Assembly (NCBI GenBank): GCA_002134785.1
Contig: MBQZ01000062.1
Coordinates: 62,001-126,000, forward strand
Source of the DNA: Crenothrix sp. D3
GTDB lineage: Bacteria; Pseudomonadota; Gammaproteobacteria; Methylococcales; Methylomonadaceae
Length of the DNA stretch: 64,000 nucleotides
Reading direction: 5' to 3'
The notes beneath the pieces are model-generated. The model was not told the DNA's origin. It saw only the letters and a program-made list of their open reading frames with translations, and ran no database searches. The translations under genes and the position numbers were made by a program. Shown piece by piece: positions 38,449 through 48,441 of this stretch. The first letter of the stretch is position 1; every line of letters begins with the position of its first letter.

Positions 38449-39726
38449 TTATTTTACATAGTGTAACTGCTGCCCCAGCATTTCTGAGGTCACTAACACG
38501 ATACCGCCCGCACTGACATGAAATCGTCTTTCATCTTCGACTCTGTCCTCGCCAATGACCGTGCCTTCAGGCACGATGCAACCGCGTTCGATAATGGCTT
38601 TGGTGATACGGCAATAGCGACCAATCTCAACATCGGGTAGTACGATACTGTCCGTTATTATAGTGAAGGAATTAACTCTAACATTAGAAAACAATAGTGA
38701 ACGCACGACATTAGCACCTGAAATCACGCAACCGCCCGATACCATTGAATCCACTGCTTGTCCGCGTCTATCATCGTTATTAAATACAAATTTAGCAGGT
38801 GGCGTTTGCGCTTGATACGTCCAGATAGGCCACGTTTTATCGTATAAATTTAAGTCAGGCTTAACGCTCACTAATTCCATATTGGCTGACCAATACGCAT
38901 CAATGGTACCAACATCGCGCCAATAGGCCTGCCCCCCTTGTTCTTTTAGAAATGGGTAGGCATTAACGATATATTTATCAATCACCGAAGGAATAATATC
39001 TTTACCGAAATCATGCGTAGAGTCTTTGGTATCCGAATCTTTAATGAGTTGTTCAAATAAGAAACCCGCATTAAATATATAAATACCCATAGAGGCTAAC
39101 GCGGTGTCAGTTCTACCTGGCATCACAGGAGGATTTTCTGGTTTTTCAACAAAGTCTTTAACACGGCGATTATCATCAATATCCATCACTCCAAAAGCGG
39201 TGGCTTCTTCTAGGGAAACTTCAATACAACCAATGGTTAAATCAGCATTTTTTGCGACGTGGTCAGCAAGCATTGCGCCATAATCCATTTTATAAATGTG
39301 ATCGCCCGCCAATATCAGTATATGTTCAGGACTACGGCTACGCAGAATATCAATGTTCTGAAAAATAGCATCTGCGGTGCCTTTATACCAAGAGTTTTCA
39401 TCAACGCGTTGTTGAGCAGGCATTAAATCAACATATTCACCGAATTCACCGCGCAAAAATCCCCAGCCCTGCTGAATATGACGAATTAATGAATCCGCTT
39501 TATATTGTGTCAAAATACCAATTTTACGAATGCCTGAATTGACGCAATTCGACAACGGAAAATCAATGATGCGAAACTTTCCACCGAAGGGTACTGCGGG
39601 TTTAGCACGCCAATCCGTCATATTCATTAACCGCGAACCACGCCCACCCGCTAAAATTAAAGCGATAGTATTACGCGTTAAATGACTGACAATTTGATCA
39701 TTTTTAGGATTATTGGATTCCGACAT
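38449..39726 (-). CDS. glgC: Glucose-1-phosphate adenylyltransferase
   Basis: A 425-aa ADP-glucose pyrophosphorylase, first committed step of glycogen synthesis. N-terminal nucleotidyltransferase with [20 protein letters not shown] and [28 protein letters not shown]; and a left-handed beta-helix C-terminus. The allosteric arginine/lysine region near the N-terminus is present. It is divergent from glgB. Confidence 0.97.
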   Translation of the reverse strand: MSESNNPKNDQIVSHLTRNTIALILAGGRGSRLMNMTDWRAKPAVPFGGKFRIIDFPLSNCVNSGIRKIGILTQYKADSLIRHIQQGWGFLRGEFGEYVDLMPAQQRVDENSWYKGTADAIFQNIDILRSRSPEHILILAGDHIYKMDYGAMLADHVAKNADLTIGCIEVSLEEATAFGVMDIDDNRRVKDFVEKPENPPVMPGRTDTALASMGIYIFNAGFLFEQLIKDSDTKDSTHDFGKDIIPSVIDKYIVNAYPFLKEQGGQAYWRDVGTIDAYWSANMELVSVKPDLNLYDKTWPIWTYQAQTPPAKFVFNNDDRRGQAVDSMVSGGCVISGANVVRSLLFSNVRVNSFTIITDSIVLPDVEIGRYCRITKAIIERGCIVPEGTVIGEDRVEDERRFHVSAGGIVLVTSEMLGQQLHYVK

Positions 39727-39801
39727 TTTTCATCTCCAAGTAGAATAGTTTCACAACTTCGGTTGTGTTTGGTAACATTTACCTGTTTATTATTCTACTA
39801 C

Positions 39802-41994
39802 ATGAGGCTTAGCAAAGTGAAAAAGCAATTGAAAAACATTCTTAGTGCCGATTTTATAAAAATCACCGAAGCTAAGCATCATGATCCGTTTTCAATATTG
39901 GGTCGCCATCGGAAAAATAATAAAGACTGTATTACGGTTTATTTACCCTATGCAGAAGTTGTCAGTTTTAGCCATAACGGGGTTGTTTTAAATCGTGTAC
40001 CTGATAGCGACTTTTTTGAATATGTCATTAAAGCCAATGAAGTGATTCCTGAACATTACCAGCTATCTTGGCAAGATAAAGACGGCAATCCCCACGAAAA
40101 TCATGATCCCTATACTTTCGGCACGCAATTACCTGAATTCGATCAACACTTGTTTGGCGAAGGTAAGCATTGGCATATCTATCAAAAACTGGGCGGACAT
40201 CTACACACCGCTGATGGTGTTGACGGGGTATTTTTTGCATTGTGGGCACCTAATGCGGGACGTGTGAGTGTCGTTGGTGATTTCAATCATTGGGATGGTC
40301 GTTGTCATCCTATGCGCAGCCTTGGTGGCGGTGGACTTTGGGAATTATTCATTCCCAATTTACAAGTGGGTTGTTTGTATAAATTTGAAATATTGAACCG
40401 TGATAGTCAGCAAATCATGGTAAAAACTGATCCTTACGGACAGCAATTCGAATTTCGCCCTAATACTTCTTCTGTTGTCACTGATGAAAACAGCTATGTG
40501 TGGCAAGACCAAAAATGGATGACCGATCGTGTGCAGTACAATTGGCAGCATGAACCGATGTCTATCTATGAAGTGCATATTGGTTCATGGAAACGTGATA
40601 GCAAAGGTAATTTTATTAATTATCGTGATCTGGCTGTTGATCTGGTTGCCTACGTTAAACAAATGGGGTTTACGCACATTGAATTATTACCTATCACTGA
40701 ACATCCGCTAGATGCGTCTTGGGGTTATCAGACCACAGGGTATTTCGCGCCGACTAGCCGTCATGGCACACCCGATGATTTCCGCTTTTTCATTGATGCC
40801 TGTCATCAAAACGGTATTGGCGTTATTCTCGATTGGGTACCTGCCCATTTTCCTAAAGATTCATTTGCACTTGCTCGCTTTGATGGCAGCGCGTTGTATG
40901 AACATGAAGACCCGCGTAAAGGTGAACACCGTGATTGGGGGACATTGATTTATAACTATGGTCGCAATGAGGTAAGAAACTTCTTATTGGCGAGTGCTAT
41001 TTTCTGGTTAGAAGAGTTCCATCTTGATGGTTTACGCGTTGATGCTGTTGCCTCGATGCTTTACTTAGATTACTCGCGTGAAGCAGATGATTGGGTGCCT
41101 AATATATATGGCGGCAACGAAAATTTAGAAGCCATTGATTTTTTTAGAGAAATGAATGAAGTGACTCATGCCCAACACCCAGGAACAGTGGTCATGGCAG
41201 AAGAATCGACTTCATGGCCGCAAGTGACACGCCCAACGTGGACGGGTGGTTTAGGCTTTTCGATGAAATGGAATATGGGCTGGATGCACGACATACTGGC
41301 GTACATGAGCCAAGAACCGATACATAGACCCTATCATCATAATCAGCTCACCTTCGGAATGCTGTACGCTTTCACTGAAAACTTCACCCTGCCGTTTTCT
41401 CATGATGAAGTCGTGCATGGCAAAGGTTCATTAATCAGTAAAATGCCAGGGGATGAGTGGCAACGTTTTGCTAATTTAAGATTGTTATACACTCTGATGT
41501 ACACCTATCCAGGTAAAAAACTGTTGTTTATGGGCTGTGAATTTGGACAAGGCACAGAATGGAATTCTCAGGCTGCCCTAGATTGGTACGTCTTGGATTA
41601 TTCACATCATCGTGGTGTACAAACACTGGTAAAAGACTTAAATCAACTGTACAAAACAGAGCCCGCCTTGTATCAACATGATTTTGAGCATCAAGGTTTT
41701 GAATGGATAGACTGCTGTGATGTGCAACAATCTATCATCAGCTATCGCCGTAAATTTGGTGAAGAAGAATTGATTGTTATCCTCAATTTTACCCCTGTAA
41801 TCAGAGAAAACTACCGAATTGGTGTGCCTAAAGCAGGTCACTATACCGAAGTGTTTAATTCAGATTCTAGTTACTATGATGGTAGCAATATAGGTAATAA
41901 TGTTATTGAGTCAGAACCAAAAGAATGGATGGGGCAACTTAACTCAATTAGTATTACCTTACCTCCGTTAGGTGGCATAATTTTCAAATTGTAA
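39802..41994 (+). CDS. glgB: 1,4-alpha-glucan branching enzyme
   Basis: About 730 aa from the ATG at 39802; an upstream in-frame ATG (39682) would overlap glgC and is less likely. Layout: N-terminal domain, CBM48 ([19 protein letters not shown]), GH13 core with [16 protein letters not shown] (nucleophile Asp), [10 protein letters not shown] (Glu) and [10 protein letters not shown] (second Asp), and a C-terminal beta domain. It makes alpha-1,6 branches. Downstream glgA. Confidence 0.97.
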   Translation: MRLSKVKKQLKNILSADFIKITEAKHHDPFSILGRHRKNNKDCITVYLPYAEVVSFSHNGVVLNRVPDSDFFEYVIKANEVIPEHYQLSWQDKDGNPHENHDPYTFGTQLPEFDQHLFGEGKHWHIYQKLGGHLHTADGVDGVFFALWAPNAGRVSVVGDFNHWDGRCHPMRSLGGGGLWELFIPNLQVGCLYKFEILNRDSQQIMVKTDPYGQQFEFRPNTSSVVTDENSYVWQDQKWMTDRVQYNWQHEPMSIYEVHIGSWKRDSKGNFINYRDLAVDLVAYVKQMGFTHIELLPITEHPLDASWGYQTTGYFAPTSRHGTPDDFRFFIDACHQNGIGVILDWVPAHFPKDSFALARFDGSALYEHEDPRKGEHRDWGTLIYNYGRNEVRNFLLASAIFWLEEFHLDGLRVDAVASMLYLDYSREADDWVPNIYGGNENLEAIDFFREMNEVTHAQHPGTVVMAEESTSWPQVTRPTWTGGLGFSMKWNMGWMHDILAYMSQEPIHRPYHHNQLTFGMLYAFTENFTLPFSHDEVVHGKGSLISKMPGDEWQRFANLRLLYTLMYTYPGKKLLFMGCEFGQGTEWNSQAALDWYVLDYSHHRGVQTLVKDLNQLYKTEPALYQHDFEHQGFEWIDCCDVQQSIISYRRKFGEEELIVILNFTPVIRENYRIGVPKAGHYTEVFNSDSSYYDGSNIGNNVIESEPKEWMGQLNSISITLPPLGGIIFKL

Positions 41995-42007
41995 TAGTTC
42001 ACCTCTT

Positions 42008-42127
42008 ACGGTTCGTAGGTCGGGTTAGCTGTGAGCCATGAGCTTGTCGAATGGTCGAGCAGCGTAACCCGACAATATCATCGCATTATGTTGGGTTACG
42101 GCTGTCGCCTAACTCAACCTACATACT
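42008..42127. repeat. Dispersed repeats before glgA
   Basis: GTAGGTCGGGTTAGC, TGAGCTTGTCGAATGG, CGTAACCCGACAAT and TTGGGTTACGGCTGTCGCC follow each other and partly face each other (CGGGTTA/TAACCCG types). They fill the space between glgB and glgA. No gene here. Confidence 0.6.
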
Positions 42128-42134
42128 AACTAAC

Positions 42135-43571
42135 ATGAAAAAAATACTTTTTGTCTCCAGTGAAGTCTATCCGCTAATTAAAACGGGCGGTCTTGCCGAT
42201 GTTTGCAGTAGCTTACCTAAAGCATTAGTCGAATTAGGGCAAGATATTCGAGTCATAATCCCTAAATATCCATCGTTAAAAACTGTCGGTGAAGTGCGCT
42301 TCTTGTGTTCGTTACGCATTGATAATCACCTGATTAATATTTTTGAAACCCATGTTCCTGATAGCTCTATTATCGCTTGGCTGGTTGATTGCCCCGATTT
42401 ATTTAATTTATCAGGTAATCCTTATGTCGATGAAAAAGGCATTCCTTGGGTTAATAATGCAGAACGCTTTTCCTTATTTTGTCGCGTGGCAGTTGAAGTT
42501 GCCATGGACAAAGTCAATCGCAATTGGAAACCTGATATCGTGCATTGCAATGATTGGCAAAGCGGTTTAGTACCCGCACTGTTATCACTGGAGAAAAACA
42601 ACCGTCCCAAGACTATTTTTACCATTCATAATATGGCCTATCAGGGATTATTTCCTGTAGAGGTTGTTCGTCCATTAAACTTACCTGGTCAGTTATGGAA
42701 TCCTAATGGTTTAGAATTTCATGGAATGTTGTCTTTCATTAAAGGCGGCATCGTTTATGCGGATCGCATTACCACCGTTAGCCCCACTTACGCATTAGAA
42801 ATTCAGACCCCCGAATTTGGTTATGGACTTGAAGGTTTATTAGCACACCGCAGTGAGCATCTAGTCGGTATCATTAATGGCATTGATACCAATGAATGGA
42901 ATTCTGAAATTGATCCCCATATCAGTCAGCACTATACTGTCGATTCACTGCACGAAAAACAGCATAACAAAGCTGAATTACAGCGCAGAATTAATTTACC
43001 CGTCAACGATCAAGTACCTTTATTCGGACTCATTAGTCGATTAGTTGAACAAAAAGGTATCGACATGGTTATTGAGTGCTTGCCTGAGATGATCGAGTTA
43101 CCGATGCAGCTTGTCTTGCTGGGTAATGGTGATAAAGATTTTGAACGCCAGTTACAAAATCTAGCGGGCTTGTACCCCGATAAAATCGTTATTATTATTG
43201 ATTACAACGAAGCACTGGCGCATCTTATTGAGGCGGGATCAGATGTGTTTCTCATGCCCTCCCGCTTTGAACCTTGCGGTTTAAATCAAATGTATAGCCA
43301 ACGTTACGGTACGATTCCCCTCGTCAGAAAAACGGGGGGTTTAGCTGATACCGTAGTTGATACGCTACCAGACAGCCTTGCTAATCACAGTGCAACAGGT
43401 GTCGTGTTCAAAGAAGCCAACTCAGGCGCGTTACTCGAAGCTATCAAACGTGCCATGCTGTTGTACAGCAATCACGACACTTGGCGGCAAATGCAAACTA
43501 ATGCCATGAACAAAGATTTTTCTTGGCGTAACAGTGCGGCACAATATCTGGCTCTATACAATAGTATTTGA
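42135..43571 (+). CDS. glgA: Glycogen synthase
   Basis: About 478 aa from the ATG at 42135 (MKKILFVSSEVYPLIKTGGL); the frame is open 28 codons upstream through repeat sequence. GT5 enzyme with the ADP-glucose KTGGLADV motif, HCNDWQSGLVPALL, and the C-terminal donor site FEPCGLNQMYSQRYGTIPLV. It extends alpha-1,4-glucan from ADP-glucose made by GlgC. Confidence 0.97.
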   Translation: MKKILFVSSEVYPLIKTGGLADVCSSLPKALVELGQDIRVIIPKYPSLKTVGEVRFLCSLRIDNHLINIFETHVPDSSIIAWLVDCPDLFNLSGNPYVDEKGIPWVNNAERFSLFCRVAVEVAMDKVNRNWKPDIVHCNDWQSGLVPALLSLEKNNRPKTIFTIHNMAYQGLFPVEVVRPLNLPGQLWNPNGLEFHGMLSFIKGGIVYADRITTVSPTYALEIQTPEFGYGLEGLLAHRSEHLVGIINGIDTNEWNSEIDPHISQHYTVDSLHEKQHNKAELQRRINLPVNDQVPLFGLISRLVEQKGIDMVIECLPEMIELPMQLVLLGNGDKDFERQLQNLAGLYPDKIVIIIDYNEALAHLIEAGSDVFLMPSRFEPCGLNQMYSQRYGTIPLVRKTGGLADTVVDTLPDSLANHSATGVVFKEANSGALLEAIKRAMLLYSNHDTWRQMQTNAMNKDFSWRNSAAQYLALYNSI

Positions 43572-43575
43572 GTTA

Positions 43576-43662
43576 TGTAGGGGGGGCAATGCTCTTTTAC
43601 CCACCTTTTTATTGATAAAATCGGTGGACAGAAAAACATTGCTCATCCTACTACCTATAAAT
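43576..43662. repeat. Imperfect inverted repeat between glgA and the oxidoreductase
   Basis: GTAGGGGGGGCAATGCTC and ACATTGCTCATCCTACTACC face each other around CCCACCTTTTTATTG and CGGTGGACAG. It may act as a hairpin terminator of glgBA; more likely it is another dispersed element. Confidence 0.5.
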
Positions 43663-43669
43663 ACCCATT

Positions 43670-44851
43670 ATGATTAAAACCGATGTTCTTATTATCGGCG
43701 CGGGCGCGGCGGGTTTAATGTGTGCTATTGAAGCAGGCAAACGCGGCAGAAAAGTCATCGTCCTAGACCATGCCAACAAAGCGGGCAAAAAAATTCTCAT
43801 GTCGGGTGGTGGGCGGTGCAACTTCACTAACTATACCGTTGAGCCGTCCAACTACCTGTCCAATAATCCACATTTTTGTAAATCCGCGTTGAGTCGTTAT
43901 ACGCAATGGGATTTTCTAGCGTTAATTTCCCGCTACCGCATACCCTATCATGAACGCGAATACGGACGCTTGTTTTGCAATGACAGCGCGAGTGACATTC
44001 TAACTATGTTATTAACCGAATGCGAAAACGCAGGCGTGACCATTCAGTTAAACACCACGATAAATCACATTGAACAACTAGAACAACTGTTTCACTTGAA
44101 CACCAGTGCAGGTGATTTCATCGCTGAATCCTTAGTGGTTGCAACAGGCGGTTTATCGATACCCAAAATGGGAGCGACACCGTTTGGCTATAAAATCGCT
44201 GAACAATTTGGCATTAACGTCCTACCAACTCGCGCGGGTTTAGTGCCGCTGACTTTACAGCCTGAAGACAAAGAAAAATTCTCCACCTTATCGGGAATTG
44301 CCGTGCTTTGTACGGTAAGCAACGTCAACGGTCAGTCGTTTACTGAAAACTTGTTATTCACTCATCGCGGCTTAAGCGGCCCTAGCGTGTTGCAAATCTC
44401 TTCGTATTGGCACGCAGGCGACCCCATTAGCATCAACTTATTACCGCAAATCATGCTGTCGGATGAATTAAAAACCAAACGCCAGCAAAAAATAAACAGC
44501 ACACTAAAAACCATTTTGTCCCACTATTTGCCCAAGCATTTACTCAGTTGCTTAATGCCTGAAAACCTATTAAATATTAGCTTGCAAGACTGCTCAGACC
44601 GCCAAATCCAACAAATTACTGAACAGTTACAACATTGGGTTATCAAACCCAACGGTACAGAAGGCTACCGTACTGCTGAAATTACCCTAGGCGGCGTTGA
44701 TTGCAATGAGCTATCCTCAAAAACGATGGCAAGTAAAAAAGTTGCAGGGCTGTATTTTATCGGTGAAGTTATCGATGTCTCAGGCTGGCTGGGTGGCTAT
44801 AACTTTCAATGGGCGTGGTCATCGGCGTGGTGTGCGGGGCAGATTGTGTAG
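43670..44851 (+). CDS. NAD(P)/FAD-dependent oxidoreductase (HI0933/BaiN-like)
   Basis: A 393-aa flavoprotein. FAD loop IIGAGAAGLMCAIEAGKRGR, then the family signature KKILMSGGGRCNFTNY, REYGRLFCNDSASDIL, LVVATGGLSIPKMGATPFGY and the C-terminal GEVIDVSGWLGGYNFQWAWS. The family is often annotated as aminoacetone oxidase or YhiN; the physiological substrate is not established. Confidence 0.92.
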   Translation: MIKTDVLIIGAGAAGLMCAIEAGKRGRKVIVLDHANKAGKKILMSGGGRCNFTNYTVEPSNYLSNNPHFCKSALSRYTQWDFLALISRYRIPYHEREYGRLFCNDSASDILTMLLTECENAGVTIQLNTTINHIEQLEQLFHLNTSAGDFIAESLVVATGGLSIPKMGATPFGYKIAEQFGINVLPTRAGLVPLTLQPEDKEKFSTLSGIAVLCTVSNVNGQSFTENLLFTHRGLSGPSVLQISSYWHAGDPISINLLPQIMLSDELKTKRQQKINSTLKTILSHYLPKHLLSCLMPENLLNISLQDCSDRQIQQITEQLQHWVIKPNGTEGYRTAEITLGGVDCNELSSKTMASKKVAGLYFIGEVIDVSGWLGGYNFQWAWSSAWCAGQIV

Positions 44852-44893
44852 CTTGTATTAACCCAATAAATACTACGTTTTATTATTATCTCG

Positions 44894-44908
44894 GTAGTAC
44901 AATTGCCC
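44894..44908. repeat. 15-bp direct repeat, left copy
   Basis: GTAGTACAATTGCCC; an identical copy lies at 45423-45437. They bracket the orphan gene 44958-45338. Confidence 0.7.
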
Positions 44909-44957
44909 TCTGTAAACTCAAAAGACAATAAAAATAAAATAATGAAAATTATTAATT

Positions 44958-45338
44958 TCACAATAAAAAATGACGCAATAGTCGAAAAGGAAATTTAATA
45001 AAAACTAAATAAAGTAACTCTAAATCGAAAAAAACTTTAATAAGTGGATAATACAAAGCTGTATAAAAAAGAAAAGAAAAAAGCCTCACTTCTCTAGTCG
45101 TAAAGTCTCTATCCATAAATATATTATCAAATGAAGCTCGTTTAAAAACTAAATGATAATTAAAAAACCGCATAAAATGATAATAATGTGTTTCAAAAGG
45201 CGGTAACGCATCTTGAGAAAAACAAAGCATAAACCGCGAGCTTCTTTTTTCAAACGTTGATACAGGCGGTGGAATATAGCCTTCTCGACGATAGTTATAA
45301 ATAAAAGTCGGAGCAGTTTTATATAGTTTTAAACTCAT
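44958..45338 (-). CDS. Hypothetical protein between 15-bp direct repeats
   Basis: A 126-aa basic, aromatic-rich protein: many Phe, Tyr and Arg residues, with a hydrophobic region near residues 90-115 (LFSFLFYTALYYPLIKVFF) that may be one or two membrane segments. No family recognised. It is AT-rich, unlike the metabolic genes around it. The 15-bp direct repeats on both sides suggest that it was inserted. Confidence 0.5.
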   Translation of the reverse strand: MSLKLYKTAPTFIYNYRREGYIPPPVSTFEKRSSRFMLCFSQDALPPFETHYYHFMRFFNYHLVFKRASFDNIFMDRDFTTREVRLFSFLFYTALYYPLIKVFFDLELLYLVFIKFPFRLLRHFLL

Positions 45339-45422
45339 GTTTTACCTCTAGGAAAAAGTTATCTAACCAGCATCAAGAACAGCAATGCAGACGGCAATAA
45401 AATATATCTGGCGGTGGTATCA

Positions 45423-45437
45423 GTAGTACAATTGCCC
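45423..45437. repeat. 15-bp direct repeat, right copy
   Basis: Identical to 44894-44908. Confidence 0.7.
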
Positions 45438-45484
45438 CATTAAATAGCTGAATAAAAGTTTTCTGGTATGAGAGCAAGGTTAAG

Positions 45485-45545
45485 TCGTTCGTGGTGAGCC
45501 TGTCGGACTGTGAACGACTTAACCGTCGCTCAGGGCGAACGGTTA
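45485..45545. repeat. Dispersed repeat of GTTCGTGGTGAGC type
   Basis: GTCGTTCGTGGTGAGCCTGT then GGACTGTGAACGACTTAACC and CGCTCAGGGCGAACGGTT. Related to 22207-22306. It lies upstream of the glyoxalase gene and could affect its leader. Confidence 0.6.
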
Positions 45546-45607
45546 AAGCTCTAGTTAATGCCTCAAAACATATATTTAATTACTTAACTAACCAAGGAGC
45601 AATAACC

Positions 45608-46048
45608 ATGCGCTATTTACACACCATGATCCGTGTCCATGATTTAACTGAATCGCTGGATTTTTTCTGTAACCAATTAGGATTAATTGAATGCGACCGC
45701 CATGAAAGTGCAGAAGGTCGCTTTACGCTGGTTTATTTACACGCGCCGCAAGATGTTAATGAAGCTGTCCTCAAACAAGCACCGTTACTAGAACTCACCT
45801 ATAACTGGGATACTGAGGACTATACAGGTGGGCGTAACTTTGGGCATCTTGCGTACGAAGTGGATGATATTTACGCCACTTGCCAAAAACTCATGGATGC
45901 TGGCGTATTAATTAATCGCCCACCGCGCGATGGACGCATGGCGTTTGTCCGTTCACCTGACGGCATTTCCATTGAGTTTTTACAAAAAAACGCGCCGTTA
46001 GCTCCACAAGAACCGTGGTTATCTATGGTCAATACGGGTAGCTGGTAA
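45608..46048 (+). CDS. gloA: Lactoylglutathione lyase (glyoxalase I)
   Basis: 146 aa from the ATG at 45608 with AAGGAG upstream; the frame is open further through repeat DNA. Metal ligands appear in order: His in [11 protein letters not shown], Glu in LLELTYNW, His in [11 protein letters not shown] and Glu in SIEFLQK. It converts the hemithioacetal of methylglyoxal and glutathione to S-lactoylglutathione. Confidence 0.95.
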   Translation: MRYLHTMIRVHDLTESLDFFCNQLGLIECDRHESAEGRFTLVYLHAPQDVNEAVLKQAPLLELTYNWDTEDYTGGRNFGHLAYEVDDIYATCQKLMDAGVLINRPPRDGRMAFVRSPDGISIEFLQKNAPLAPQEPWLSMVNTGSW

Positions 46049-46091
46049 CAAAATAGGCAAACGTCGAACTGTCTGCCCATTTTCTATTGAG

Positions 46092-46346
46092 TTAGCGGCA
46101 AACTTTTCGCCCATGAACCCAAGCACAACGGTAGTAATGTTTGCGATTATAACGATAACGATAACGATGGTGGTTATTCGGTACAACGACAATAGGTCTG
46201 CCATAACCGTGTCTTTTCGCTACCGCTCCATTGGGCCCGACACAACCTGCACCACGATAATTACTCCCACAAACAACAGCCTGTGCAACTGAGATGTTAG
46301 CCAACATTAAAAACAACGCAATGAGTATGCTCAACATAGATTTCAT
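46092..46346 (-). CDS. Small secreted basic protein
   Basis: 84 aa with a signal peptide (cleavage after SVAQA). The mature peptide starts VVCGSNYRGAGCVGPNGAVA and has a His/Arg/Tyr-rich tail (NNHHRYRYRYNRKHYYR) with four Cys in total, so disulfides are possible. It resembles small secreted proteins common in proteobacteria, function unknown. The Tyr-Arg repeat is coded by a CGATAACGATAACGATAACG tract that may vary in length. Confidence 0.65.
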   Translation of the reverse strand: MKSMLSILIALFLMLANISVAQAVVCGSNYRGAGCVGPNGAVAKRHGYGRPIVVVPNNHHRYRYRYNRKHYYRCAWVHGRKVCR

Positions 46347-46546
46347 CGTAGTCTCCTCTTTTTGTGTTAATTATATAAATCAGTTATTCAGTCAATCACT
46401 CCCATAAAGCGGAAGTAATTTGTGTCATGATACGCCGCATTTTATTTTAATCTGCATGAATAACCAATCCGTGCAATCTAACTAAAGTAATCCGCAATGA
46501 TTACGGTAAAATCACCGTGTATTTTCACTTAAACAGAAAGGTTTTT

Positions 46547-47440
46547 ATGAGTATCGCTAAATATCGCTCCATCTTTACTGCCAGCACCGCTCAACAACGC
46601 AAAGAAAATTTTGACGATTATTGGATTTTTACGCAACAACACGGCGGTGAGTTGTTGGAAGAAGAAAGAGATTTACTCAAAAAACGCGCTAAGTTGGAAT
46701 TTTTTCAAAATAACCCCGTAAAACTGCGTACGCCATTAGCAAATCCTGAGGCTTTTTATCGCAATTATATTACGATGGTTGATGATCCTAAGTCGTTGGA
46801 TCGTAAAACCTTGATGTTGACGGGCATTTATAAATTTGCTCGTCACGAATGGGTAGGCATTAAAGGCGCGTGGGCTGTTGCCCCTAGCATGGCAGATTCA
46901 CGCACGCTGCAAGATAAAATTTCTAGGGTGCATTTAGCAGAAGAATTCTGTCATGTGCGTTTATTTGAAGAAATGCTCATAACCTGTGGTTTGAATGACG
47001 TTGAATGGGTGCCACTGTCACCGTGGAAAGAAAAAGTCTACGAGTTTTTTCCTCAAATCCCCGCTTTTTTACTGAACGCGCCCGCCTTTGTGACTGAATT
47101 AATGGGCGTGACTTTTTACGCGCATTTACACCATTTAATTAACGATGTATTAGCCGATGAGCCTGAAGTACGCGATAGATTAAAAGCCTTGCTGGATGAA
47201 ATCACGATTGATGAAGCCGCACACGTCGGGCAACGTAGAAATTTTATTGGTGCGACAGGTATCAAAATTTCTAAATGGTTAGTTAAACCTTTTTATACGC
47301 TATTTTTTAATGACATTCCTGAAATAGGATTGCTATTTGATCTGCAACAAATGATAAAAGATGGCGAAAACTTTGATTTTAATGAGTTACCCGCTCATAT
47401 TGTTGAACGTAGCTGGGTTCCGTCTTACTGCAAAGTATAA
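46547..47440 (+). CDS. Ferritin-like diiron-type protein
   Basis: About 297 aa from the ATG at 46547. Mostly helical. Candidate metal ligands: HLAEEFCHVRLFEEM (EExxH-like, residues ~120-134) and DEITIDEAAHVGQRR (~225-240), a ferritin/diiron oxygenase pattern. Function not known. The last ~48 codons exist a second time at 55757-55903, at the far end of an accessory island, so the gene's 3' end looks like the target site of that island. Confidence 0.75.
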   Translation: MSIAKYRSIFTASTAQQRKENFDDYWIFTQQHGGELLEEERDLLKKRAKLEFFQNNPVKLRTPLANPEAFYRNYITMVDDPKSLDRKTLMLTGIYKFARHEWVGIKGAWAVAPSMADSRTLQDKISRVHLAEEFCHVRLFEEMLITCGLNDVEWVPLSPWKEKVYEFFPQIPAFLLNAPAFVTELMGVTFYAHLHHLINDVLADEPEVRDRLKALLDEITIDEAAHVGQRRNFIGATGIKISKWLVKPFYTLFFNDIPEIGLLFDLQQMIKDGENFDFNELPAHIVERSWVPSYCKV

Positions 47441-47470
47441 CTATTGTATGGGTAGGGGGTTCGCGTATCC
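47294..47470 (+). repeat. Left copy of the island-flanking direct repeat
   Basis: The last part of the ferritin-like gene. 47301-47440 matches 55764-55903 at 131 of 140 positions by my count. The similarity continues weakly through GTATGGGTAGGGGGTTC after the stop. Confidence 0.85.
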
Positions 47471-47771
47471 GTGATGAAGAGCTTTGTGCGGCACTGCGTC
47501 AAATCATGCAGGGTCAGGCGGATGACACGGTGGCGGAGTGTTCAAAAAACGTCTTAACGACAATAGACACCGTTCAATCATCATTGCCAAAGGCGGACAA
47601 TACTGGATTTATACCTATCTGTTTGCCAAAAAAGACCGAAGTAATATTGATACAGACGAGCTTGCCGAACACAGAAGTTAGCCACTCTCTATGGTCGTCA
47701 GACCGATGAAACAATCAACACCCAAATAAAAAACGGTGATTTAGTGGAGATTTGCCATGCCCAACAAACCT
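47460..47771 (+). pseudogene. HigB/RelE-type toxin, frameshifted
   Basis: Pieces in different frames join to a RelE-like toxin: RDEELCAALRQIMQGQADD, then GGVFKKRLNDNRHRSIIIAK, GGQYWIYTYLFAKKDRSNID, TDELAE, and LATLYGRQTDETINTQIKNG, DLVEICHAQQT. At least two frame breaks (near 47525 and 47670). It is followed by a decayed HTH antitoxin, so the whole TA locus is dead. Confidence 0.75.
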
Positions 47772-48078
47772 AAATTCAAAAGTGATGCGTTTGCCGCCAT
47801 ACACAGCGCAGTCCAAGGGCTATACCATGCAGAGGCAATTGATAAAATCACTCTGCGTGTTGTGATGAATCCTGTCTTGTTGTTCCTACAGAAATCGAAC
47901 CTCAACAAATAAAACTAATCCGTGAAAACAACCACGTCAGTCAGCCTCAATTGCCCGTTACCTCAACACCAGCGAATCAACCATACAAAAATGGGAAACA
48001 GGCGCGAAGCGTCCTAGTGGAATGGCTCTTAAGCTCTTGGCAGTGGTGCAGAAACACGGATTGAAAATATTGGCTTAG
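47757..48078 (+). pseudogene. HigA-type HTH antitoxin, frameshifted
   Basis: ATG 47757 starts PNKPKFKSDAFAAIHSAVQG. After about 40 codons the frame breaks; then DESCLVVPTEIEPQQIKLIR, ENNHVSQ, a second break, and ARYLNTSESTIQKWETGAKR, PSGMALKLLAVVQKHGL, ending at TAG 48076-48078. The HTH (Cro/C1 type) is recognisable but split. Partner of the toxin remnant just upstream. Confidence 0.75.
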
Positions 48079-48094
48079 CAAGGTTTGAAGTACC

Positions 48095-48147
48095 ATAGGA
48101 TGGGCTACAATCGCGAACGATGGGCTTCGTACCTCAGCCCATCCTAT
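48095..48147. repeat. Inverted repeat of GGTACGAAGCCCATC type
   Basis: ATAGGATGGGCT and AGCCCATCCTAT are perfect 12-bp inverted arms around AACGATGGGCTTCGTACC. Same family as 32786-32835 and 49405-49443. It lies just upstream of the RHH-like/PIN pair. Confidence 0.7.
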
Positions 48148-48195
48148 TGCACTACTTGGCTATAATGAACACAATAACTTTTGTAAGGTACAAAA

Positions 48196-48441
48196 ATGAC
48201 AACTCTCATTAACGATTTAGAACTTGATGACGATGCAATTGCAGCACTCAAAGCACTTTGCAAAGAAACCCGCATGAAACCCTCAAAAGCCATTCAAGCC
48301 GCTATCCTTGCCTATCGACGCATGAAAGCCAATGAACGCTATTTAGGGACTGGCGAATTAGATACAGCAAACGACCATCCCAGCGAAACCAAACGCGCTA
48401 TTAAAAAAATTGTTCGAGAAAAATATGAACATCTTGCTTGA
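48196..48441 (+). CDS. Antitoxin-like DNA-binding protein of a PIN pair
   Basis: 81 aa. The N-terminal half (LELDDDAIAALKALCKETRM then KPSKAIQAAILAYRRMKANE) has the beta-alpha-alpha character of ribbon-helix-helix proteins, with a charged C-terminal tail. It overlaps the PIN gene by 17 bp. Probably an antitoxin and autoregulator of the pair. TTGTAAGGTACAAAA upstream could be an operator. Confidence 0.7.
   Translation: MTTLINDLELDDDAIAALKALCKETRMKPSKAIQAAILAYRRMKANERYLGTGELDTANDHPSETKRAIKKIVREKYEHLA

Noticed and set aside
39682-39801. Longer glgB start
   Set aside because: It would overlap the glgC coding region and add a non-conserved 40-residue extension.
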